Position numbers and translations under genes: made by a program
Shown here: piece by piece, positions 23,349-33,727 of the stretch
Position numbering within the stretch: position 1 is the first letter of the stretch
How the letters are laid out: each line of letters begins with the position of its first letter
Source: Macrothele yani
Lineage: Eukaryota; Arthropoda; Arachnida; Araneae; Macrothelidae
NCBI GenBank assembly: GCA_039090855.1
Contig: CM076995.1
Span: 116,498,770 to 116,562,769 of the forward strand
DNA length: 64,000 nt
Direction of reading: 5' to 3'
Notes under the pieces: generated by a model
The model's input: only the letters and a program-made list of their open reading frames with translations
Database searches by the model: none
What the model was told of the DNA's origin: nothing

Positions 23349-23867
23349 TTTTACGCTTTCCAACCGTAGCTTGAAGATGCGTATATGCTCCAGCTTTGTC
23401 CGTCCGTCCGTCCGTCCATCCGCACGATAACTGGCGTAAAAATGGTTCGATTTCGATGAAATTTTAGTATGTGGTAGGGAACCACCTGGGGAGGAACCCT
23501 ATTGAAAATGGGACAAATGGGGTCAAAGGTCACGACGTAGGAGCGGGATCATTCCATTGCCCTTATGCGTCATAACGTGCGTAAATATGGTTCGATTTCA
23601 ATAAAATTTTACTATGTGGTAGGGGACCGCCTGGGGACGAATCTTATTCAAAATGGGTGACGTGGGGTCAAAGGTCAGAACATAAGTGCGGGATGCATTC
23701 AGTTGCCCTTATGCGTCATAACGTGCGTAAAAATGGTTCGATTTCGATGAAATTTCAGTATGTGGTAGTGGACAACCTGGGGACGAAACCTATTGAATGT
23801 GGACGAAATGGAGTCATAGGTCAGGACATAGGATTGCGATCCATTCCATCGCTCTTATCCCATGTTA
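23349..23867 (+). repeat. R1 composite satellite, copy 3
   Basis: Opens TTTACGCTTTCCAACCGTAG, (GTCC)n at 23399-23418 and GCACGATAACTGGCG, followed by three units of about 145 bp with TTCGATTTCGATGAAATTTT, ATGTGGTAGGG and GGGTCAAAGGTCA. It stops abruptly where the TTAA-flanked element begins, so its far end is missing or displaced. Confidence 0.85.
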
Positions 23868-23871
23868 TTAA

Positions 23872-24475
23872 GGTGAACGTCAAGTAATTTTGCTTCCTAT
23901 ACTTCCAATGGGAAAACTTTTGTACACATTTCCTTCACAATTAATGTGTTCCCAAAGATGAAAAATATAACATCGATTAAAATGACTTTATATTATAACT
24001 TGGAATACTTAATATTTCCTAAAACATAACCATAATTATATTAAAAATCAATAACTTTTCCTTTGGTGGTGTTGAAACCAGAAAAAGGATGGCGCGACCT
24101 GTACTTTGATGACGTCAGTAGGCAAACAAATGTTGGATTGCATAATTATGGTTATGTTTTAGAAAATATCAAGTATTCCAAGTTATAAAATGAAGCTATT
24201 TTAACCGATGTTAAAATTTTCATCCTTGTGAATGCATTAATTGTCCAGAAAAAGATGGCGCGACCTGTATTTTCATGACGTCAGTAGACAAACAAATGTT
24301 GGATTGCATAATTATGGTTATGTTTTAGAAAATATTAAGTATTCCAAGTTATAAAATGAAGATATGTTAATCGATGTTCAAATTTTCATCCTTGGGAACG
24401 CATTAATTGGGAAGAAAATGTGTACGGAAATTTTTCCATTCGAAGTACAGGAAGCAAAATTACTTGACGTTCACC
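23872..24475. mobile_element. Long-TIR MITE flanked by TTAA
   Basis: The left end GGTGAACGTCAAGTAATTTT is repeated inverted at the right end (AAAATTACTTGACGTTCACC), with TTAA on both sides (23868-23871, 24476-24479). Homology between the arms extends to about 190 bp, through CTTCC, TGTACACATTT, ATTAATG, AACTTGGAATACTTAATATT and AAACATAACCATAATTAT. The right half is internally duplicated with a 166-bp period (GGCGCGACCTGTA at 24091, again at 24257), each copy with a TGACGTCA palindrome. TTAA flanks suggest piggyBac-style mobilisation, but no CCC/GGG terminal bases are seen, so the superfamily is open. Confidence 0.75.
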
Positions 24476-24479
24476 TTAA

Positions 24480-24812
24480 AGGTTCTTGTATGTATGTAAA
24501 TTTTATTTTGAAAACGGCTCTAAGGATTTTGATGAAAGTCGTTAACCTACCGTTTTCTGCTACTAGAAATCGATTTAGCTTGATCTCGACTTTAAGAAAA
24601 TTTGTTTAGTGGGTTAAATTACCACCCCGAATTACCAAGCTTCTAGTGTGGTGTCATGGCGTCGCCCCATTAGATGTTGGCGCGCGGTCATGCCATCTAT
24701 CTCATTACGTCACGCGTTGTTTGTGGATCCTATTAAAGTTTTATGACGTCACACCTTGGTAGCAGATGGTCGCGATTCCGATCTGCCTTATTACGTCATG
24801 GGTTGTGTGCGT
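24480..24812 (+). repeat. Unassigned repeat-like stretch
   Basis: GTATGTATGTAAATTTTATT then GAAAACGGCTCTAAGGATTT and TTGATGAAAG resembles, in layout, the other satellites here: a tetranucleotide run followed by a fixed phrase. Further on, ATTACGTCA and TGACGTCA words and GATG/CGATCTGCC phrases recur two or three times (24700-24800). No gene seen. Confidence 0.4.
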
Positions 24813-25498
24813 ATGTTCGTCTGCACGATAACTTGCGTAAAAATCGTTCGATTTCGATGAAATTTTAATATGTGGCAGGGGTACACCTGGGAAGGAACCC
24901 TATTGAAAGTGAACAAAATTGGGTCAAAGGTCAGGACATAAGAGCGGGATCCATTCCACTGCTCTTATGCGTCATAACTAACGTAAAAAAGGTTCGATTT
25001 CGATTAAATTTTAGTATGTGGTAGGAGACCACCTGAGGACAAACCCTATAGAAAATTTGCGAAATGGGGGTCAAAGGTCAGGACATAGGAGCGTAATCAC
25101 TTCCATCGCCATTATGAATCATAACTTACGTAAAAATGTTTCGATTTGGATGAAATTTAGGTATGTTGTAGGGACCTGTCTGGGGACGAATCCTGTTGAA
25201 AATGGGCGAAATGGAGCGACAGGTTAGGACACAGGAGCGGGATCTATTCCATAGCGCTTATGCATCATAACTTACGTAAAATTGCTTCGATTGCGACAAA
25301 ACTTTATCATGTTATTTTGGAGATATACTGAACCAGTTCTGTTGAATATCATCCAAATGGATCAAAGGTCAGGGCTCAGGGGTGAGATTTATTCCACAGA
25401 CAGTTTCCTCATAACTTTATAGCTTGAGTAATGATTTCTAATATATTGGAAAGCGTATCATAATCAATGCATTGCATGATTTTACTAACTTGTTTAAA
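24813..25498 (+). repeat. R1 composite satellite, copy 4
   Basis: Begins at TCTGCACGATAACTTGCG without the CTTTCCAACC end and carries four units: two of the GGGTCAAAGGTCAGGACATA type, then variants with GATATACTGAACCAGTTCTG. It ends with ATTGGAAAGCGTATCATAAT and GCATGATTTTACTAACTTG. The terminal phrase matches copies 1, 2 and 5. Confidence 0.85.
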
Positions 25499-25951
25499 TA
25501 AAGTAAAACTTTGTTACGACTATTGCGGTATCCAAGAATTTTGCTCGTCGTAGTCACTGTTCGTTGCAGAGCTGTGAATGAAAAACCTTTTTGTTAACAA
25601 AAAGTTGCAGTTCACTTCGATAACCCGAAAATAAATTGGAGCAGAAAAACAGTCAACGGATGTTAATAAGGGAGAAAATGGTCTATTTTAAGGATATGTG
25701 AATGACCTCCAAGACATCTACCCCCAATGGGGTCGGTGAGCTATCTTGTAAACGAAGGAAGTTAGGAAAATTATTCCGATTACACAGTTGTACATCTTTC
25801 TTGCTTTAGTGTAAATCCGCAGAAAATTTTCCAACAACTCTCAAAGTTTGGGTTGCGCTCACTTGAGAGTATAATATACCTACAAAGAACGTTGTTTTCC
25901 CCGCAACTGTAAATTTTTTTTTCTGCCTTTTCTTGAACTTCGAAAAGACGT

Positions 25952-25993
25952 GTGTGTGTGTGTGAGAGAGAGAGAGTATAAGAGAGAGAGTGA

Positions 25994-26034
<41 letters not shown>

Positions 26035-26053
26035 TGCGTGCGTGCGTGCGTGC
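25952..26053. repeat. Compound microsatellite
   Basis: (GT)n, (GA)n, (GT)n, (GA)n and (GTGC)n follow one another. Minus-strand frames through it (serine, leucine, threonine and histidine rich) are artefacts of the repeat. Confidence 0.95.
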
Positions 26054-26334
26054 ACCTTCAGCTATATTTCTTTCTTGATCTGAACTAGCATAATTTATTA
26101 CTCTGCTAGTTATGGACCCAATAATTCAGTTGTCCTTATCCAAAAACTGAGTTGGACTGAGGACTAATATATTTTTTAAGAAGCAAACGTGCCTGAAATT
26201 ATAAGATTGATATGAGGCAAATCAGTATGCCAGGCTAACTTTTAAAACTGTAACGTAAGCCTACATACAGATAATTTATGTATAATTGTTGTTTAGCTAA
26301 TTACATTGGTAGTCAAATGCGATCTACTACAGCA

Positions 26335-26905
26335 TTCCCCGGTGGCCTTAAAAGTCTGAAGCCCTCGCTTTGGATCATTCGACCGAAATAGGTCCTGGTT
26401 CGAATCCCGTATGAAGTTTAATGTGCTTGTCGGATGGCGCTGGTGTCTCTGGCCCTTTCCTGGAACCAATGACCCTGAATCTGGGACGGCCTACTGCTTA
26501 CTTTTGAACCGGGTATGGCCTAGTGTTCACGCTTGTGACTGTCACGGAAATGTCTCAGGATCGATTCCAGCCAGGTGCGAACGTTCGAACCATTGAAAAT
26601 CCGCCGTACGTCGGATGGGCACGTCAAGCCGTAGGACCCCTGGTACTGGGCCCCAGTTTTATTATAAATAAGGACTTCTTCCTCTCCCTTTCTACTTCGC
26701 TTCCGTATGACTTTCCTGTCTGGCATTCTAGACCAGATCTCTACTTCCAAGGGTTGTTTCAAGACCTAAAGGTCAGACACTCCCTTCTTAAAAATCCTCT
26801 ACACAAATCTCTAGTAAAAAAAAAAAAAACACGAAAAAAGCATGTAATCCTTAAAGTTGCTGACGGTGGTTGTTACCCCATCTACCCCTATTAACAAAAA
26901 AAAAA
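26335..26905 (+). mobile_element. SINE A copy 3, split by SINE B
   Basis: The first part (26335-26502) has the head CCCCGGTGGCCTTAAAAGTC, box B GGTTCGAATCCC, GGAACCAATGACCCTGAATC and CTACTGCTTAC, then breaks. The missing 3' part resumes after the nested SINE as AGTTGCTGACGGTGGTTGTT and a poly-A tail (26887-26905). The head is diverged, so this copy is older than the insertion. Confidence 0.8.
26503..26837 (+). mobile_element. SINE B copy 2, nested in SINE A
   Basis: TTGAACCGGGTATGGCCTAG (box A region), GGATCGATTCCAG (box B), core CCGCCGTACGTCGGATGGGC and body CCCTTTCTACTTCGCTTCCG, GGTTGTTTCAAGACC, AAAATCCTCTA and a poly-A tail match SINE B copy 1 throughout. Its position inside SINE A shows that this SINE B insertion is the younger of the two. 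Confidence 0.85.
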
Positions 26906-27449
26906 AAAAAAAAAAAGAAGAATTTAGGACAGGCCGGTTTGGTGATCCGCGTTCCACAAATCTCGGTGTCCTTCTGTGCCTGCCTTATCCTGCCACTTTG
27001 TGGAGGCGTTTCGTCACCGCAAAATCACGTACGGGATTAACTTTGAGGGCCCTTGTTAGGATGCCTGCTGCACTGTGTAGAAGGATGCGAATCACCCATG
27101 TTTTCCTACACTGTGTAGATGATTTCTTCTTATAGGGCATCACTGCCAGCGTCATGAAATATAATGGGCGGACAAGCAGGCAACCTACAGCTACAACGAT
27201 GGAGGAACAGATTTCGAAGAAATCATAGTTTTAAATTTAGAAACCAGGATAACTTTCGAAACTTGAACAGTCATTCTATTTATACGTGGAATTAGTGGCA
27301 GTCTACTTATACGTGGAATTAGTGTTTTTTGACAAGGCCTGTCACTGTGTTGTTTTCGAACAATGCCTCGGTAATTTGAAGTTGTGTTGTACTACTAAGG
27401 TGATGCGTGAGTCAAAATGGCAATTTGCAGCGGTAATCCTTGCTGGCAT

Positions 27450-27522
27450 AGTTCAGTCGGGAGAATATCCTTCTCCGGAGTAGAAAGACGTGTTGCTTCG
27501 AAATCCACCACCGGCAAAAGAT
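27450..27522 (+). repeat. tRNA-like pseudogene or SINE head
   Basis: GCTGGCATAGTTCAGTCGGG resembles a tRNA 5' half with box A, and GCTTCGAAATCC resembles box B. Five acceptor pairs can be formed between GCTGG and CCGGC with one wobble. The anticodon arm is poor, so a working tRNA is unlikely. Confidence 0.4.
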
Positions 27523-27820
27523 TATATGTTATAGAGTGCATTAAGATGTATTTATATAAATAGTATCATGTGTGTATTTCTTTTCTTTTGTCTGCTTTAC
27601 TATCTGATTGATCCTGCACCTGGTGGAAAAATTCTATGCTGGCATAAAACGGGGAAAATCATAATTGGGGATAGACTGCACCCGACCCCCTTTCACGCAC
27701 GCGCACAGACACACACGGGGAATTCTTCGGTCTGCCTGATGGAAACAAATATTGGCTAATGCAAACCAAATTTGTGTTATCTGGCGGAGAACTTGTACAC
27801 GAGATTAGACACAAATTATA

Positions 27821-29097
27821 TTACGAGGGTTGTACCGAAAGTAATGCAAAAGTGGGCATAGATTTTTTATTGACTGACAAATGTCATTCAAATTGCACAT
27901 GTCGGTAGAGTAACTTTTCCACTATAGTAACATTCCTTCTTCATTGCAGGTAAATAATTGATTCCAAGCAGAAGCAACGTGCCGTCATTTAGTTCGTAAC
28001 GAAGGAAGGGTGCAGGCTGTCCGACATACGCCGAAATGTACAGAATGTTTACGGAGATGACACCATTGCCAAGAGCAATGTGCACAGATGGATGAAGTTT
28101 AAGGGAGGAGAGACCAGCATTGAAGACAAACCACACAGTGGGAGACATTCAACTGCGACCACTGACAGGAATCGTCAGCGAGTGGATGAATTGATTCGCG
28201 CGGAGAGACGAGTCTCAGTCCGTGAGCTTGTGGCACAACTGGACTGTGGTCACAATGACATACAGAAAATGATGGAAAACTTAGGGTATCAATAAGTGGG
28301 TAGCTCGGCAGTTGACTCCCGATTTGAAGGAGAAAAGGATGCAAGTCTGCTCTGATTTGCTGGAAGCGTTTGAAGCCAATAAAGAGACGTTTGTTTTCCG
28401 ATCTGTTGACAGAAGATGAAGCGTGGGGATATCTTTAACATCCGGAAACGAAGAATCAATCCATGGAATGGCGTAACACCTCTTCACCAAGGCCTAAGAA
28501 GTTCAAGAGACGGAGATCAGCACAGAAAGTCATGGTGACTGTTTTTGGGATGACAGAGGTGTCATTCTCCTTGATTTTTCTGGAACGTGGCCGTATCTTG
28601 ACCAGCGAGCGGTACATTGAGACACTCAAGAAGCTTAGAGAAGCCATAAGGAAAAAGAGACCGAACAAGAATCTGGAAAGGATCCATATTCACTATGACA
28701 ATGCGAGACTATCCACATCTTTGGCAACAAATAAGGCGTTCAACAAATTAGGCTGGTCGGTGCCCTTTCCCCATCCACCGTGCAGCCCAGAACTGACGCC
28801 CTCCGACTTCCACCTGTTCGGTCCAATGAAGGAGTCTCCGTGGACAACGATTTGATGACACAGACTGGGTGAAAGTGGCTGTGAAGAAGTGGGTACAACA
28901 CTCCACGCCTGAATTTTTTCAAAGAGAATAAAAAAGTTGGGTTCAACGATGGCGCAAATGCATCGCTTGTGATGGAGACTATGTTGAGTAGTACCTTTTG
29001 TATAGAGAAAGAGTTACTCTACCAACATGTGCAATTTGAACGACCTCTGTCAGTGAATAGAAAAGTTATGCCCACTTTTGCGTTACAACCCTCGTAA
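27821..29097 (+). mobile_element. Mariner-like element with about 100-bp TIRs
   Basis: The left end TTACGAGGGTTGTACCGAAA follows a TA, and the right end GCGTTACAACCCTCGTAA is its inverse. The match continues inward for about 100 bp (GCAAAAGTGGGCATA, CAAATTGCACATGT, GTAGAGTAAC), interrupted by a 9-bp gap. The 3' flank is AA rather than TA. At 1277 bp it has the normal length of a mariner. It encloses the transposase remnant entered below. Confidence 0.9.
27990..28930 (+). pseudogene. Mariner transposase, frameshifted
   Basis: The N-terminal DNA-binding part is visible as DDTIAKSNVHRWMKFKGG, EDKPHSGRHSTATTD and RRVSVRELVAQL. The first catalytic aspartate lies in LLTEDEAWGYL near 28405-28435 (T-x-D-E-x-W in intact mariners). 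The second is in HIHYDNARLSTS and the third in FPHPPCSPELTPSDFHLFG, so the DDD triad is traceable, with one extra residue between the second and third. At least three frameshifts or stops break the chain (near 28297, 28430 and 28850). Intact mariner transposases have about 345 residues and cut and paste their own element at TA. Confidence 0.85.
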
Positions 29098-31536
29098 AAT
29101 CTTTATCATGCTTTATTTTTTTATTTAGAACTATTTTTTTTAGTTTCTACTACGGAAAGGTTTCGCATAAAATACAAATGCATTGATGCTGCTTCTTGAA
29201 AAAAAAATGCGCATCAGAAACACGTATTAGAAATATTCGTTATGCAGCTTTTCTGCTCTGTATTTGTTAAAAAGGAATGTTGTTTCCAGGCCTTCTCTTG
29301 AAACAGAATTATCATGAAAAAGGCAAATATTCATTTATGCCTAGATAGGTGGGAAAATCTTACTTTAGGAAATTAGAAAAAAAAAAAAATGCTAGGAAAT
29401 GTGTTGAAGATTCAAGTTATTTTGACCTGTGCGATGCAAAACTTTAGTCAGCTGGACACCTGAATTCGATGACTTTTTATCAACGGATGGACAAATTCGT
29501 CATTTTGATACGCAAAATATTGGTTGTTTCTATCGGTCTCTGGTTTCTCGTATTGTGGAGAGTTCTGATTTTTAAAATGAAGCACACCATGTACTTGTAA
29601 GTCACTGGCGGATCTGGCATTTACTTGGAGAAGAGGGGGTGGGGTGGGGGTGAAGCATATTAATATAACTTAACTTATTTTTACAGCTTAAGTTAAGTAA
29701 TTTACTTGGGACAGCACATTACGTGACTTAAACTGATAAAATAATTTATCGCATGTGTACATATCTCTTAAAATTATGAAATAACCCCCCCCTCCTCCGG
29801 AACACGTGTCAGAAAAGATCCCAAAGAAACACCGGATATCACAAAAAAAGAGGAATGGGGCATTATTTGCTCTTTTGTGCATGCGCGCCTCCTGCCCCCA
29901 AAAGTGAATAAATAATAAACCTTGCAATTGGTGCTGACGGAGGCTAACAAAATCTTCCTATCATTCTAAGCTTTGAGAGATTTTTTATCTTACAAAGATT
30001 AGTTAAGAACGGGAAATATTAGCATTAAATTAAGATGCTAGCAGTTTTCAACTCAAAAGGCTTTTGTAAAATGTTGAAATAGGTTATAAAAAAAGTTTCG
30101 TGTGGCGCTGCTTCCCTAGTTTCACCAGAAGAGCAAGTATCCTTCAGCAAATACGGAACTGTGTGGATGATCAACCTGGTGTTGATTGACGTCGACTGAT
30201 TTTCATTGCTGTCAGTTTTCCTGAAATCTCCATCATCGTGATTGGCTTTGTGGCAAAGCGTTTTGCCTCCTGTTCCGGTCCATGCTGTCCATCCCCATAT
30301 AAATAACCGTCTAGGTTTCTCTCTGCGATCCGTATTTGTTATCATAGCCTCCACTTTTGAAATTGCTGCATAAGGAACGACGATAGTTAGCAGTGATAAA
30401 GTAAATAAATCATTGTATCATCGCGCAACTCAGAAAGGGATGCAACCCAGATTTGATTGACAGTCAGATATCTCCTCTTATGAAGCTGCTACTTGCCACT
30501 TCGGACGCGTGCCACGAACAAAAGGCATGACTCTTTTGAAGTCACACATCGTGATTTTGAACATCAAAGAACAGCTGAATAATAGGCTTGGGAGGAAGAA
30601 AGCGACATCTATGTTACTAGGAGATGAAGACAGCTTCACTTTGGGTATTGAGGGAATGAGGGAGGCAAGCAGGCAGACACAGTGTCCCGTTCTGACCATT
30701 TTCTAAAGCGACCGCAAAGTATTCTGAGATACGCTCGAAGCGGGGGTTTCATTTCTGTTCCTCAGGAATGCGAAAGTGGCTGGTCACCCTCGCGGATTGC
30801 ATAACGTTAGTTCCCTTTACCCTCCAATGATCACTGTTAATTAGTTTCGCCCTAGCAGTCATGCTTCCGTGACCCACTCCTCAGTGACCTTTCTGACCTG
30901 TCAAAACATGTGTGTTGAAAAACAAAGCTCTGTTAAAAGATGCAGCTCCCAGATGTCTTGCCTCGTGAAAGCGAATATCGCCGCCACCGTGATGCCTGGA
31001 TACCCAGCGCATGATCTCATCATCAAGCTTCCTTCATTGTATTCCGAAACCCACAGTGCTGTATAAATTACAAACCGTATCGTGACCATTAAAATTCCAT
31101 AGAGTTGATGGAATAATATAAACGGGTAGAAAACAATGGTAAAGGAAAAGTTCCGAACAATACCTATGACAGGCGGTCTTTTGGAAAATTTTAACAGGCT
31201 TTAAACACACAAACATGATTGGCAGAGATCTTTAATCAGTCATCCCAATTTAATTTTGATTTCTTCCAGTTTTTCACTCTCTATTTAATAGGCCAGTGAG
31301 TCTTTCTGGCTCTCTTACCCTTCACCATGCGAGGCAGTTAATCTTTCAATCTCTCGTGCGCACACAGTAGCGAAGAAAAAGAAGTACAGATGTGCTGTAT
31401 GTGTGTAATATCGTCGCGTCACCCAACATTCCCTTCCCTTCCTACTACATTCTCTCTCCGTCATAAATTTTCATCAGCTCATCTGTCTTAATCTTCTTCC
31501 TTTTGGAGTCTTAGCTAGCTAAGGCCAGAAACTCTC

Positions 31537-31586
<50 letters not shown>

Positions 31587-32168
31587 CAGAAAATTTCCTA
31601 GAAATAGGAAAACTATTTTCTAAAAATTAAAAAATATATATATATTTTCTTCAACGATAATTAATAATGCAACTAGTTATTTTCTGTGATAAAAAGGATA
31701 ATGCTAGTAATCACAGCTATGCATTTGATGGAAAAAGTCCTTTGCAATTGCAGTGGACGTTGACGTTTTTTCTTGACTTATTTTTCTTGCGGACGATAAT
31801 GCCATATGATGTTACATCCACCTTAGTTTTTTTAATAGGATACTGCTACGTTTTCGCTACTTCTCTTGGTCTTCGGATTCGAAAGATCCTTTTTCACTCA
31901 CAAACTCGCAATGGGGAGGCAGAACACTAGTTAAAACTCATGACAGAAAGTTATTTCCCACAGTTATTCAATTTCTGGAAATAATTAACTCAGTGCACTT
32001 TACAACCGCACATGCAATATAGGAGCAGAATAATATCGCAGGAAGAACATACTGAGCGCAGCAATTCAACAGAACCGCATCAACAATATGTTAACATGTT
32101 CGTTGCTATCTTTGTTCTTGTTGTTAACTTCATGAATATTGCGTGGTTGAGTTGCTAAGTCTTATATG
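29098..32168. other. No recognisable gene
   Basis: A (TC)n microsatellite lies at about 31531-31580. CACTGGCGGATCTGGCATTT at 29605 resembles a hAT-type terminal start, but no partner end was found. Frames at 30025-30354 (minus, 109 codons) and 30509-30706 show no motif. Confidence 0.5.
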
Positions 32169-33727
32169 CACTAGTGTAAAAAAATTAAGGACGAAGAGGA
32201 GAAATTAGCATAGCAGCGGAACGAGCAGGCAGAACGGACCGAAAGACCACTCAGGAGATAGACTAGGGTCCGGTACGGTAGGGCATGCGCATATATGCAG
32301 CATGACGTAGGGGGAAGAGTGTCGGAAGGGTATAAAGCACAGGGGCAATGTACGCTCAGCAATTCGGTGAAAGCTATTGCACGGTGTACATCGGTTTGAA
32401 CGATGTCAAGTTGCTGCCACCGTGTGATATGGCCAACAGGCAATCCAGTAGACGACATCTGAATGGATGACTTTACCCGAGGTCGCGTCATTGGGAAGTT
32501 GGAAGAAGGTTGAAGTGTGACTAGTGTGGCCGAGGAGTTCGGGATCGCTCACAGCATCGTTTCACGAGCTTAGAGAGCATTTCAAATGACAGGAACAGCT
32601 GTACGAGAGTTTAGCAGTGGTCGTCCACGAGCAACCACGGCGGCGGACGACCAGTATATTGCCCTACAGGCGAGAGAAGAGACAGACTGCAGACAGCGGG
32701 AGAAAGCGCAAGGCACATGCAACAGACAACTGGACGTCCGTTATCGCGTTTTACCGTGGCCATGAGGCTGCACAAAGGTGGTCTATTTGCCCGACGACCA
32801 GTACGGTGTGTGCCATTAACGCCTCCTTATCGGAGACGGCGGTTTCTGTGGCGCCAGAAAAACAAGAACTGGACACATCAGCAATGGGGTCGAGTTCTCT
32901 TTACGGATGAGAACCGATTTAGTCTGGCGAGCGATTCTGGACGTATACACATCTGGAGAGAGCAAGGCTCACGCAATCATACCTCCAACATCATCGAAAG
33001 GGACCGGTTTGGAGGTGGCGGAGTTCTCGTTTGGGGCGGTATCATGCTTGGTAGCCGTACTGACCTCCACATCTTCCAAGGAGGTTCAGTCACTGATGTC
33101 CGCTATTGTACCGAGGTTCTCCTGCCTCACGTACGTCTGTTTAGAGGTGCTGTGCGTTCTGCGTTCCTCTTCGTGGACGACAACGCTACACCTCATCGTA
33201 CAGTGGCTGTCGCAGAGCTGTTGGAGAGTGAAGATATTCAACGCATGGATTGGCCCGCAAGGGTCCCCGGACCTAAATCCCATCGAACATGTGTGGGACT
33301 TTCTCGGGAGACGCTTGGCAGCACGTCACCAGCCGCCAGCAACGATTCCGCAGCTGCGATTGGCGCTACAAGAGGAATGGGCCGCGATGCCTCAACAGCT
33401 CCTTGACAACCTTGTCCTCAGCATTGACAGACGTTGTAAATCCTGCAACGCAGTCAGGGGTGATCATATCCCTTACTAAAGACTGGATTTTTCTTGGCAG
33501 CCGCCTGTCACATGTACGTTTTTGTCTTCTGTCCAGTTGTGCTCGAAACTACCTTTTCAATAAAGTGCCTTTGTATCCTTTGGGTACTTTGTTTGGACGG
33601 TTTTGCTCACTTGTCCCATATTCTTACATTTTGGGGATCTTATGGTATGATTTGAGTCGATGTGGAGCACTTCTGCACGACGTTACATTCGAAAAACCGT
33701 CTCGTCCTTAATTTTTGCACGCCAGTG
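32169..33727 (+). mobile_element. Tc1-like element, nearly complete
   Basis: The left end CACTAGTGTAAAAAAATTAA and the right end (inverse CACTGGCGTGCAAAAATTAA, then GGACGA on both) form 26-bp TIRs with four mismatches. The right flank is TA; the left flank is TG, a decayed TA. The span of 1559 bp is normal for Tc1. It contains the transposase remnant below. Confidence 0.9.
32470..33479 (+). pseudogene. Tc1-like transposase (DD34E), broken
   Basis: The frame opens DDFTRGRVIGKLEEG, is stopped by TGA (32512-32514), continues SVTSVAEEFGIAHSIVSRA, then meets a TAG. This is the paired helix-turn-helix domain. After shifts come RPLSRFTVAMRLHKGGLFA and RRRRFLWRQKNKNWTHQQW, then GRVLFTDENRFSLASDSGR with the first Asp, GGGGVLVWGGIMLG, and SAFLFVDDNATPHRTVAV with the second Asp. 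One more frameshift near 33265 separates these from GSPDLNPIEHVWDFLGRRL, which holds the third acid, Glu. It ends NAVRGDHIPY at a TAA (33477-33479). All three acids survive, but two stops and about three frameshifts make it inactive. Confidence 0.9.

Noticed and set aside
25780..26055. 91-codon Leu/Ser/His-rich frame
   Set aside because: Produced by the GT/GA compound microsatellite.
29605..29660. hAT-like terminus CACTGGCGGATCTGGC
   Set aside because: No opposite end or target-site duplication could be found, so no element is claimed.
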